A stretch of DNA of 64,000 nucleotides, taken from the NCBI GenBank assembly GCA_021776475.1, contig JAJFFV010000006.1:558001-622000 (forward strand), in the 5' to 3' direction. The notes beneath the pieces were generated by a model. That model saw nothing but the letters and a program-made list of their open reading frames with translations. It had not been told where the DNA came from and made no database searches. Both the position numbers and the translations under genes were made by a program. Positions 32,291 to 44,591 of this stretch are shown piece after piece; positions within the stretch are counted from its first letter, which is position 1, and every line of letters begins with the position of its first letter. This DNA comes from Parvularculaceae bacterium (lineage in GTDB: Bacteria; Pseudomonadota; Alphaproteobacteria; Caulobacterales; Parvularculaceae).

Positions 32291-33235
32291 ATGATATACG
32301 TGATTCTTATTTTAATTATTGTCATTGTTCTGGCGATCCACGGCTTTATATATTCGCGCGAGGCGGAAAGGAATAATCCGCCTATCGGGCGCTTTGTATT
32401 CGTCAATGAAGTCAAAATTCACTATTTGGATTTAAACCCTGCTGCCGCAGGTAGGCCACTTGTTTTGATACATGGTGCCAGCACGAACATCCTCGACATG
32501 CAGGTCGCGCTCGGTGCCCTGGCAGAACGTCGCCGGGTCATTTTGGTTGACCGACCCGGTTTCGGATATTCAGATCGCTCTGAAACAGGCACTACGCTCT
32601 CAAGCCAAGCAACTTGTATTGAGGGGGTGTTGCAGCAGTTGGGTGTGACTGCGCCCATTGTGATTGGCCAAAGTTTTGGCACCGCCGTTGCGCTGGCTTA
32701 CGCCCTTAAATATCCTGTCAATCTCGCTGGTCTACTGTTGCTGGCGCCGGTTAGTCATCGCTGGCCGGGCGGTGTCGCTTTGTACAACCATTTGGTGTTG
32801 AGTCCGGTCGTCGGTCCGTTTTTGCTGTACTGCCTTATTCCTCTGTTTGGCCGATTCGCGGGCCGTCAGGCTGTGAGTGCAGCTTTCTGGCCCTGTACCG
32901 CGCCTGAAGGCTATTTCGATCAGTCCGGGATGTCGTTGCTTTTCAGACCCGCTACATTCAGGTCAAATGCCGAAGACCTTGTCTCCTTGTACGATCAGGT
33001 AACCGAAATGGAAGACCACTATCACGAGATCAAAGTCCCCCTTCGGATGCTTGCTGGCACACACGATACGGTTGTCCTCTCCACCATCCATGCATTTTCA
33101 CTTGAACAGAAGGTCGCAGATGCAAGCCTCAAGTATCTGCCCCAGATTGGACATCCTTTGCATCACGGGGCTTTCGCAGAAATTGAACAGGAATTGAAAT
33201 TACTCGAGGTCGAAATAGAACGAAGGGCAAGCTAG
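32291..33235 (+). CDS. alpha/beta hydrolase, N-terminally membrane-anchored
   Basis: LVLIHGAS oxyanion region; GQSFG nucleophile elbow; GHPLHHG; hydrophobic N-terminus. Confidence 0.85.
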   Translation: MIYVILILIIVIVLAIHGFIYSREAERNNPPIGRFVFVNEVKIHYLDLNPAAAGRPLVLIHGASTNILDMQVALGALAERRRVILVDRPGFGYSDRSETGTTLSSQATCIEGVLQQLGVTAPIVIGQSFGTAVALAYALKYPVNLAGLLLLAPVSHRWPGGVALYNHLVLSPVVGPFLLYCLIPLFGRFAGRQAVSAAFWPCTAPEGYFDQSGMSLLFRPATFRSNAEDLVSLYDQVTEMEDHYHEIKVPLRMLAGTHDTVVLSTIHAFSLEQKVADASLKYLPQIGHPLHHGAFAEIEQELKLLEVEIERRAS

Positions 33236-33312
33236 TGCTTGGCATAACCCACTGCGTTGCCTATATGCAGTCTCTTTGACGCCCGAAGCTTCCAGAACCA
33301 AAGACCAGACCC

Positions 33313-33768
33313 ATGATAACCATTGTTCTAATCATCCACGTATTTATCGTGCTCGCCCTTGTTGGTGTCGTGCTGATGCAACGTTCTGAAGGCGGTGCAC
33401 TTGGTATTGGCGGCGGCGGCGGCGGCGGAATGATGTCTGGCCGAGGCGCAGCAAATGCGCTTACGCGCGCCACGACCGTTTTGGCGGGCCTGTTTTTTAT
33501 GACATCGCTCGGCCTTGCGATCTTTGGCGAGAAACCGGTTTCTGTCCAGGATATCACAGAAGAGTTGACGGGTATCGAGAGCGCCATTCCCGGAACGCCA
33601 GATGATGGCGAGGTAACTGCTGACGATCTTCTGGAAAGTTTTGGCACTAGCGAAGAAACACCTGCCGATGCAACCTCGGATGACCTTCTAACCCTCCCTG
33701 AACAACCAGTGGTGATGGACGAAGAGCAAACGGCCGAAGAACCTGACGAAACCGGCACGCCCCAATAA
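33313..33768 (+). CDS. secG: preprotein translocase subunit SecG
   Basis: ALVGVVLMQRSEGGALGIGGGGGGGMMSGRGAANALTRAT. Confidence 0.93.
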   Translation: MITIVLIIHVFIVLALVGVVLMQRSEGGALGIGGGGGGGMMSGRGAANALTRATTVLAGLFFMTSLGLAIFGEKPVSVQDITEELTGIESAIPGTPDDGEVTADDLLESFGTSEETPADATSDDLLTLPEQPVVMDEEQTAEEPDETGTPQ

Positions 33769-35933
<2,165 letters not shown>

Positions 35934-36136
35934 ACCACCTCCCAACGACAAGGAAGTTTTAGCATGATGAAGTTGCGGGGCGTTGAAGCGAAATCGTTCA
36001 ATTTGAACGGTCAACATTAACCAAGGGCTAGGCCACAGGTAAGATTTTATCCCCTTGCCAAAGCAAGTCCGATACGTTAGGCACCACCGTTCAAATCACC
36101 CGAATTTACAAGTTTAGAAGACATTGAGAAACTCAA

Positions 36137-36316
36137 ATGGCCGTACCTAAGAGCAAGATTACACGTTCGCGCAGAGGCATGCGCAGGTCGCACGACAAGC
36201 TGTCTCCGGCTGCCTACATCGAAGACAAGAAAACCGGTAATCTTCGCCGAAATCATCACATTGACTTGAAGTCTGGCGAATACAACGGCCGCCAGGTACT
36301 TGATCCCCAAGACTAG
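36137..36316 (+). CDS. rpmF: 50S ribosomal protein L32 (missed by ORF track, 59 aa)
   Basis: Translation [59 protein letters not shown]. Confidence 0.96.
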   Translation: MAVPKSKITRSRRGMRRSHDKLSPAAYIEDKKTGNLRRNHHIDLKSGEYNGRQVLDPQD

Positions 36317-36382
36317 TAAAATAGGGGTCGAATCACCGCGCCCAGTCATCAACAAATCGATCAATTTCCGGTGAGCCTCATC

Positions 36383-36408
36383 GGCAGGCGTGCGGCTGCC
36401 CTTTTTTT
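36383..36408 (+). terminator. possible intrinsic terminator downstream of rpmF
   Basis: ggcag-gcgtgcgg-ctgcc followed by cttttttt. Confidence 0.55.
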
Positions 36409-36511
36409 GCCATTTCCGTCCCACACTGTCGTGCGCGAGGCGCTACATTAACTCTTTCGCGCTGGTTAGGGTTAATGCTTCTGTGTATGGTCAAAAAAAG
36501 GGTAGGTGGTC

Positions 36512-37237
36512 ATGAAAAAAAGAACCCGGAGCGTGCAATCAAATCATTCGTTTTGGAAATTCGGCTTTACCGCCCTCGGTGGGACAGTAGTTCTCGGTGC
36601 CTGCACCACATATGAAGACCAGTACGCGCGGCTTTACGATGCTTGCGATCAGCGTGCCGGCGTTTGTTATCAAAAATGCGATAGTTATTCTTACGAGCAG
36701 GGCAGGGATCGCTGCCAGAGCGACTGTTCTTACGAAGCAGACCGCTGTTTTGGCGACATAGCACGCCTGGCCGAACAGGATTCTGCCTATTATGCCCGGA
36801 GCAATTTCTACGGTCGCTATGGCGCATGGTACCCGTCGAGTGGCTACCGTTATGGTCCCCACGGGTATCCGTTTAGTTATTCATACGGGTCTAGTGGTTA
36901 TGGTGGATACGGCCGCGGCTATGGCGGCTATGGTTACGACCGTGATCGCGACCGCGACAGGGATCGCCGTGATGATGACGAAGGCGATGTTGTGAAGAGA
37001 AGCACGGGCAAGCCAAATAACCCGAATCCCAAGTCGCTGCCAAAGCTTCCGATTCCGTCCAGCGAGCCGCCGACGAAGCCCACGGGTAAACCAAACGCCC
37101 CGCAACCGTCGGTTGGTCCGAACAAACCAAATCCACCTCCCGCAACCAAACCACCATCAAAGCCGGCCGGGAAAACACCATCGAAGCCGCGCAAGCCGCT
37201 AACCAAACCAAACCAGCCGCCGAAACAAGACGATTGA
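36512..37237 (+). CDS. putative lipoprotein, Cys-rich then Tyr/Gly-rich, Arg-Asp run, Pro/Lys-rich C-terminal tail
   Basis: Lipobox-like VVLGAC; CDQRAGVCYQKCDSYSYEQGRDRCQSDCSYEADRCF; YDRDRDRDRDRRDDDE; C-terminal KPxxP-rich tail. Confidence 0.7.
   Translation: MKKRTRSVQSNHSFWKFGFTALGGTVVLGACTTYEDQYARLYDACDQRAGVCYQKCDSYSYEQGRDRCQSDCSYEADRCFGDIARLAEQDSAYYARSNFYGRYGAWYPSSGYRYGPHGYPFSYSYGSSGYGGYGRGYGGYGYDRDRDRDRDRRDDDEGDVVKRSTGKPNNPNPKSLPKLPIPSSEPPTKPTGKPNAPQPSVGPNKPNPPPATKPPSKPAGKTPSKPRKPLTKPNQPPKQDD
36938..36982 (+). repeat. low-complexity (RD)n-encoding run
   Basis: gaccgtgatcgcgaccgcgacagggatcgccgtgatgatgacgaa. Confidence 0.7.
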
Positions 37238-37336
37238 TGCGGCAGTCCGACCTGATCGCAATCAACCATTAAGGCGAAGCTGTTTTGGTTTTATCCGGGC
37301 TAATCGGTGGTTCTGCGTTAGATTAATCCAGCTTGA

Positions 37337-37696
37337 TCAATTCAAGTTGTGATCGGGGGCTAAATCTCCGATAGCCAGGCACAAGGCCTCCGCTTCACGC
37401 GCACTTCGGCATGGCAGGGCAGCCAGTTTGAATTCAGTCGGTTTCGAGTTGTGCGCCAGAGTGTTGAACAGGTCTTCGCCTTTGATGATGGCGCAGCCTA
37501 TTGGACTGGCTGCATTTTCTGTGTTCCAGACGCCAGCGACGATATTTTTGTCATCGACGAACTGTTTCACCTCACTGATGCCGGCCCCTCGAAGATTGGG
37601 AAGACTGTCATTTGCAAGCACGGCAAACATCTGGGTGATTTCGGATCGAGTCGCCGTGCCGTTCATGAGCTTGTTGAATATTTCGTCGATATTCAA
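37337..37696 (-). CDS. hypothetical protein, 119 aa
   Basis: Intact ORF MNIDEIFNKLMNGTATRSEITQMF..., not overlapping another credible gene. Confidence 0.55.
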   Translation of the reverse strand: MNIDEIFNKLMNGTATRSEITQMFAVLANDSLPNLRGAGISEVKQFVDDKNIVAGVWNTENAASPIGCAIIKGEDLFNTLAHNSKPTEFKLAALPCRSAREAEALCLAIGDLAPDHNLN

Positions 37697-37930
37697 AATT
37701 GCCTCCTTGTTAGAGGTTCGCCGGTAAATTTCGCATTATTCTCCAAGAAAGCACATTGTTGGTTTTCAACAACCAGGGCGTGCGATTGTCATGTACATTG
37801 GAACGGTACTGCGCGCGTTAAGCAGAATTAACCATATTGGACTGAAGTGTGACGGGGATCACAGCAGGCCAAGCTCAGGAGATTAGCCTGTCGAGGTTGG
37901 GTGGAATTGGGTTGATGGGAGAGGTGCACT

Positions 37931-38353
37931 ATGAAATTTGCGATCTTGGGGCTTGTTTTCTGTGTACTCTGCGGCTGCCAAAACGCGCAGAGCTATGCAC
38001 CACCGGGTGTGTCTGTTTTGAAATCAGCTGAAAAATACGCCGTCGTCACAGGGAAATATCAAGGTCCAATGACTATCGGCGGCAACGAATACAGCCGCGC
38101 CACAAGGGGCGAAGCGATGCAAATCGCGGTGGAAAACGACATTTTCGCCAACCTGAAAGAAGCGGAAAGTGCGTTTGAAAACCAATCATATGATTTTGTA
38201 TACGCGGTAATCTCAGAAGCTGTCGCGATCAAAGATGTTTATGCGAGCGCTGGGGAACTCAGAACGGATATTTTCGCAGGGTTGTCGGGGCCGCAGTTGA
38301 AGAGAAAATACGCCCCGTCTTTCAGATTAACTGTTGTTGCGCCTGAAAGGTAG
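37931..38353 (+). CDS. small putative lipoprotein, 140 aa
   Basis: MKFAILGLVFCVLCGCQNAQS lipobox; gggagaggtg RBS upstream. Confidence 0.65.
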   Translation: MKFAILGLVFCVLCGCQNAQSYAPPGVSVLKSAEKYAVVTGKYQGPMTIGGNEYSRATRGEAMQIAVENDIFANLKEAESAFENQSYDFVYAVISEAVAIKDVYASAGELRTDIFAGLSGPQLKRKYAPSFRLTVVAPER

Positions 38354-38669
38354 CCAGGCCTGGAAGGTCAGTTGATCTGTACAGAGATATATCTAAGGCG
38401 GCGGAATTCCACTGGACCGGGTTATCCTTCTCCTGTCGAACGGTGCTCCATGCGTTGTTTCTATCGAGGATTAGTCGGCGCGGCGCCCGCAGGTTCTACA
38501 CCAGCTGGCAAAATACCGCTCAGCTTGTCCACCGAAGCATAACAGCGAGCCGAACTGGACGTGACAGCGAGGGCGAAGATCGATGGCACCCTCTTTCCCG
38601 CTTGCGCGGTTGCGAAAGGCACGCATAGAAAGGCGCAGAAATTTTCATCTCGATCCACTGGAGAATTGA

Positions 38670-39944
<1,275 letters not shown>

Positions 39945-39951
39945 AAATCCG

Positions 39952-40428
39952 ATGCCTGATTTGCCAGAAGGATATTCAATCAGATCTGCAACCAGTGCCG
40001 ACGGCGAGCCGGTGCGAAGGCTTGTGAACGCGATATTACAGGAATACGGCATTAATCCTGATCCGGAACACGCGGATAAAGGGCTGAAAGATATCGACGC
40101 ATCTTTCACAAATGGCAGGCTGGATTTGCTGTTTAATGAAGCAGATCGACTGACTGGAACGGTCGGTGTGCTGCAGATCGACAACTCTGTTTGTGAGCTG
40201 ACAAAAATGTTCCTCGATAAATGCGAACGAGGGCAGGGGTTGGGACGACTGCTGCTTGAGCGTGCGCTGGGGTTTGCCCGGCAAAATGGTTACCAAACAA
40301 TGCAGCTGGAAACGGACACGAAACTGATCGAAGCGATCGCGCTTTATAAACGCTACGGATTTGTTGAAAACGAAGCTGAAAGTGACGCAACCAAACGCTG
40401 CAACACGGTGATGCGTTTAACGCTTTAG
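39952..40428 (+). CDS. GNAT family N-acetyltransferase
   Basis: CELTKMFLDKCERGQGLGRLLLERALGFARQNGY; ALYKRYGF. Confidence 0.85.
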   Translation: MPDLPEGYSIRSATSADGEPVRRLVNAILQEYGINPDPEHADKGLKDIDASFTNGRLDLLFNEADRLTGTVGVLQIDNSVCELTKMFLDKCERGQGLGRLLLERALGFARQNGYQTMQLETDTKLIEAIALYKRYGFVENEAESDATKRCNTVMRLTL

Positions 40429-40476
40429 TAACCCTGATCATCCCACTTTAGGCCATAGTTGCCCCGACCGGTGTTC

Positions 40477-40815
40477 ATGATCAGCTTGCGCCATTTCCTC
40501 GTTAACACGTTCCTCCCGGCGATATGTGTCCTGGGCATTATCTATAATTTCCTCATCGCCCTGAACGGAGAAGAAGGGATCCGTGCAAGAGAGCTGGTCC
40601 GCGAAAAACTCGTCGAAAAACGGGTCGAACTTGCGGATGCTAAGGTTCAGCACAGCCAACTCGAAAACAGGGCCACCCTTCTCTCGTTGCGAACCCTCGA
40701 TGACGACATGCTCGATGAAAGCGCCCGCAAGATCTTGGGCTACGCCGCTGAGGACGAGTATGTCCTGTCGATGAATGAACTTGAGCGCCTAATAAGGCGA
40801 AAAAGCCCTCAATAG
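40477..40815 (+). CDS. ftsB: FtsB/DivIC-like septum formation initiator
   Basis: N-terminal TM, coiled coil, between eno and pdhA as in related genomes. Confidence 0.78.
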   Translation: MISLRHFLVNTFLPAICVLGIIYNFLIALNGEEGIRARELVREKLVEKRVELADAKVQHSQLENRATLLSLRTLDDDMLDESARKILGYAAEDEYVLSMNELERLIRRKSPQ

Positions 40816-40996
40816 GTTAATATATTGAATTAAGTACATTACCTTAGATCGTACAAAAAGTCCGATTTCGTTACAGTATAATAAATTGCAGACATCCCTT
40901 CATAAATTACTTTAAGTTCCCTAAAAACTTCAGTTCTTTGTTCCCAATTCGGGCATATCGAGAGTATAGACTGTCCGAAGAGAGTAATTTTTCAGG

Positions 40997-42004
40997 GTGA
41001 CATCTATGGCTTCAGCCGACGCGACCACAAAGAAAACCAACTTGTCAGCAACTAAGGAAGAGCTTCTTACCTATTACAGAGACATGCTTTTGATCCGCCG
41101 ATTCGAGGAAAAGGCTGGTCAGCTTTACGGCATGGGTCACATTGGTGGTTTTTGCCATTTGTATATCGGTCAAGAGGCCGTCGTGGTCGGTATGGAAGCC
41201 GTCAAACAGGAGGGAGACCAGGTAATTACCGGCTACCGCGACCACGGGCATATGTTGGCCTGTGGTATGGACCCGAAAGGTGTAATGGCCGAACTAACCG
41301 GTCGTGTGGGCGGCTTGTCCAAAGGCAAGGGTGGCTCAATGCACATGTTCTCGAGCGAAAAAAAATTCTACGGCGGCCATGGCATTGTCGGGGCCCAGAT
41401 ACCGCTGGGTGCCGGGCTCGCGTTTGCGAATAAGTATAAGAATAATGGAAAAGTCAGCCTCACCTATTTCGGTGATGGGGCCTCCAACCAGGGGCAGGTG
41501 TTTGAAGCGATGAACATGGCTCAGCTGTGGAAATTGCCGGTCATTTTCGTGATTGAGAATAATCACTATGCCATGGGGACCAGTGTCAAGCGCGCGCACT
41601 CAGAAACGCATTTGTATCGTCGAGGTGCCAGCTTCGGCATTCCTGGTTCAGAGGTCGACGGGATGGATATCTTGGCGGTGCGCGAGGCGGGGCGGGCAGC
41701 CATAGAGCACGCGCGCACCGGAAAAGGTCCCTTTGTACTTGAGATAAAAACCTATCGGTACCGCGGTCATTCTATGTCGGATCCAGCCAAGTACAGGACC
41801 CGGGAGGAGGTCGATCAGGTGCGTGAGCACTCCGACCCGATAAAAAAATGTGAGGCTTACATACTCGATGGGGGCCATGCGACAGTCGAAGATCTCAAGG
41901 CGATCGATAAGGAATTAAAGCAGATCATAAAAGAAGCCGCTGATTTCTCTCTCGAGAGCCCTGAGCCGCAACTTAGTGAGCTTTACACAGACATTTACGC
42001 ATAA
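40997..42004 (+). CDS. pdhA: pyruvate dehydrogenase E1 component subunit alpha
   Basis: RRFEEKAGQLYG; GDGASNQGQVFEAMNMAQLWKLPVIFVIENN; RYRGHSMSDPAKYR. Confidence 0.96.
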   Translation: MTSMASADATTKKTNLSATKEELLTYYRDMLLIRRFEEKAGQLYGMGHIGGFCHLYIGQEAVVVGMEAVKQEGDQVITGYRDHGHMLACGMDPKGVMAELTGRVGGLSKGKGGSMHMFSSEKKFYGGHGIVGAQIPLGAGLAFANKYKNNGKVSLTYFGDGASNQGQVFEAMNMAQLWKLPVIFVIENNHYAMGTSVKRAHSETHLYRRGASFGIPGSEVDGMDILAVREAGRAAIEHARTGKGPFVLEIKTYRYRGHSMSDPAKYRTREEVDQVREHSDPIKKCEAYILDGGHATVEDLKAIDKELKQIIKEAADFSLESPEPQLSELYTDIYA

Positions 42005-42079
42005 ACCCCTGTATCTGACTGTTGTTCCGGCTGTCCTTTGCGCGTGAGTTCTCTAAGATCTCTGCAAAAGGAGAACGCT

Positions 42080-42886
42080 ATGGCTGACGAACGCAACGCA
42101 TCATTCACAAAAAACCTAATGGCCGGAAAAGTCTGTTTTATGGCTGGTGCCACAAGCGGCATCAACCGGCAGATCGCGCGGCGATTTTGTCTGGAGGGCG
42201 CGATAGTTTATGTGATCAGCCGGAGTCTTGATAAAGTGACAGCAACTGTCGATGAATTGTCCAGTCTCGGGACCGAGGCAGCGGGCAAAAACGTCGATGT
42301 GCGGTCCTACCCGGATGTCGAGGAGGCGGTCGGGGATTGCATCGCGAAATTTGGCAAGATCGACATGGTGCTGGCGGGTCAGGCAGGAAATTTTCCCGCT
42401 GGCGCAGCGCAAATGTCGTCTAACGCGTTCAAATCTGTGATCGACATTGACCTCTTGGGAACATTCAATGTGTGCCGCGCAACTGTCGAGCACCTTAACA
42501 AGACCGACGGCAACATCATTGCGATTACCGCGCCGCAGGGCAGCTCTCCGTGGATGTATCAGTCCCACGTGTGTGCAGCGAAGGCGGGGGTGAACATGTT
42601 GATCAAATGCCTGGCACTGGAATGGGGCCCTTCAGGTATTCGCGTGAACGCTATTTCTCCGGGTCCAATCGACGATACAGAAGGGATGCGCCGTCTTGCG
42701 GGAAGCACCGAACAACTCAAGAAAACCAAAGACAGCTTAGCGCTCAGAGATCTTGGCGCCAAAGATGACATTGCAGATGCAGCTCTGTGGTTGTGCAGTT
42801 CTGCCGCACGTTACGTCACCGGCACTATTATTGAAGTGGAAGGTGGCACATCCCTGGGGGATGCTTCTGGCGCCCTCAAATTGTGA
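42080..42886 (+). CDS. SDR family oxidoreductase, 2,4-dienoyl-CoA reductase-like
   Basis: AGNFPAGAAQMSSNAFKSVIDIDLLGTFNV; AAKAGVNMLIKCLALEWGPSGIRVNAISPGPI. No canonical YxxxK. Confidence 0.85.
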   Translation: MADERNASFTKNLMAGKVCFMAGATSGINRQIARRFCLEGAIVYVISRSLDKVTATVDELSSLGTEAAGKNVDVRSYPDVEEAVGDCIAKFGKIDMVLAGQAGNFPAGAAQMSSNAFKSVIDIDLLGTFNVCRATVEHLNKTDGNIIAITAPQGSSPWMYQSHVCAAKAGVNMLIKCLALEWGPSGIRVNAISPGPIDDTEGMRRLAGSTEQLKKTKDSLALRDLGAKDDIADAALWLCSSAARYVTGTIIEVEGGTSLGDASGALKL

Positions 42887-42893
42887 CCGAAAA

Positions 42894-43067
42894 ATGGAAC
42901 TCAACTTCCCAGAGTACAGTGAGTATCGGAAAGAACATGGCGTCGTGCGTCGCCCTGATCATGGTATCATTTTCTCAGTTTCAATTTCATCAGCGCCAAA
43001 ACAACAGATCCAGCACCGCAAGGCATTGAATTATGGTGATACTGGGATGACGATCCATTTTCTGTAG
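42894..43067 (+). CDS. possible 57-aa small ORF
   Basis: [57 protein letters not shown] between SDR and a terminator; weak RBS. Confidence 0.3.
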   Translation: MELNFPEYSEYRKEHGVVRRPDHGIIFSVSISSAPKQQIQHRKALNYGDTGMTIHFL

Positions 43068-43095
43068 TTTGCATCCAGCAAACAAGCTGCTAATC

Positions 43096-43120
43096 AAAGC
43101 TCCCACAGGGAGCTTTTTTT
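43096..43120 (+). terminator. intrinsic terminator upstream of pdhB
   Basis: aaagctcccacagggagcttttttt. Confidence 0.85.
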
Positions 43121-43158
43121 CCTCCAAGTTCTACGGAAATCTACATAAGAGGCCAATT

Positions 43159-44532
43159 ATGCCCACACCATTCCTCATGCCTGCTCTTTCTCCAACAATG
43201 GAAGAAGGCACACTTTCCAAGTGGCTAGTAAAGGAAGGGGATACTGTAAGTTCCGGGGATATTATTGCAGAAATTGAGACCGACAAGGCGACGATGGAAG
43301 TGGAAGCCGTGGATGAAGGCACGATCGGAAAGATCGTCGTTCAGGAGGGGACGGAGAACGTAAAGGTCAACGATACCATTGCGATCATCCTTGATGACGG
43401 TGAGAATGCTAATGACATTGATGCTGCATCGATGAGCGCTGCCACCTCGGCACCTGAAATTCCTGGTAATATGCCCGCGGCCCAACCAACCATGGCAACC
43501 AAGCCATCTTTTGTGTCGGTTCCCGATATCGAAATTCCAGACGGAACACAAATGGTCGAAACAGTTGTTCGGGACGCTCTTCGTGATGCGATGGCGGAAG
43601 AAATGCGCCGTGATGAGGATGTCTTCGTGATGGGTGAAGAGGTCGCCGAGTATCAAGGTGCCTACAAGGTAACCCGGGACCTGCTACAGGAATTTGGTGA
43701 ACAACGCGTTGTCGATACGCCGATTACAGAATATGGGTTCGCTGGTCTGGGTGTTGGCGCCGGTTTCGCCGGCCTGAAGCCCATTGTGGAGTTTATGACC
43801 TGGAATTTCGCCATGCAGGCGATTGATCATGTCATAAACTCAGCCGCAAAAACCCGGTATATGTCTGGCGGTCAGATGGGATGTCAGATCGTTTTTCGCG
43901 GTCCAAACGCGGCTGCATCGCGTGTGGGTGCACAGCACAGCCAGGATTATTCCGCCTGGTATGGCAACGTGCCCGGGCTGATCGTAATTGCGCCTTACAG
44001 CGCTGCTGATTGCAAGGGATTACTTAAAGCTGCAATCCGTAATCCAAATCCCGTCGTATTTCTTGAACACGAGCTGTTATATGGCGACAAGGGCGACGTT
44101 CCAGACATGGATGATTTCGTATTGCCGATCGGCAAGGCAAAAGTTGTCCGGGACGGATCTGATGTGACAATCTCAACTCACTCACGAGGCGTCTTTTTCG
44201 CTCTTGCTGCTGCTGAAATTCTTGCTGACGAGGGAATTTCGGCGGAAGTTGTCGATCTAAGAACACTCAGGCCACTGGATGCAGAGACGGTCATTAACTC
44301 GGTCAAGAAAACAAACCGTCTCGTCACCGTGGAAGAAGGATGGGCACCGTTTGGGGTTGGCTCTGAAATCGGCTGGCAAGTAACACAGCACGCGTTTGAC
44401 TACCTCGATGCGCCACCTATGCGTGTGACGCAGGAAGACACGCCCCTTCCTTATGCTGCTAACCTGGAAGCGTTGAGCCTGCCAAACGCAGAGAAGGTTG
44501 TAGCTGCGGTGAAGTCGGTTATGTACCTATAA
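43159..44532 (+). CDS. pdhB: pyruvate dehydrogenase E1 component subunit beta with N-terminal lipoyl domain
   Basis: Lipoyl domain [19 protein letters not shown]...[47 protein letters not shown]. Confidence 0.96.
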   Translation: MPTPFLMPALSPTMEEGTLSKWLVKEGDTVSSGDIIAEIETDKATMEVEAVDEGTIGKIVVQEGTENVKVNDTIAIILDDGENANDIDAASMSAATSAPEIPGNMPAAQPTMATKPSFVSVPDIEIPDGTQMVETVVRDALRDAMAEEMRRDEDVFVMGEEVAEYQGAYKVTRDLLQEFGEQRVVDTPITEYGFAGLGVGAGFAGLKPIVEFMTWNFAMQAIDHVINSAAKTRYMSGGQMGCQIVFRGPNAAASRVGAQHSQDYSAWYGNVPGLIVIAPYSAADCKGLLKAAIRNPNPVVFLEHELLYGDKGDVPDMDDFVLPIGKAKVVRDGSDVTISTHSRGVFFALAAAEILADEGISAEVVDLRTLRPLDAETVINSVKKTNRLVTVEEGWAPFGVGSEIGWQVTQHAFDYLDAPPMRVTQEDTPLPYAANLEALSLPNAEKVVAAVKSVMYL

Positions 44533-44591
44533 CGGCGCTCGCGTCGTCATATTTGCCATGTTATGTTTGGTAAGCGCAGGGAGGTGGGGTC

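Noticed and set aside
37818-37833. TTAAGCAGAATTAACC resembling a CtrA site
   Set aside because: Spacing between TTAA half-sites is 6, not the consensus 7; single occurrence noted, insufficient support.
38354-38669. Possible ncRNA in the 316-bp gap before eno
   Set aside because: No recognisable SRP, 6S, RNase P or tmRNA core motif and no clear terminator; cannot be supported by eye.
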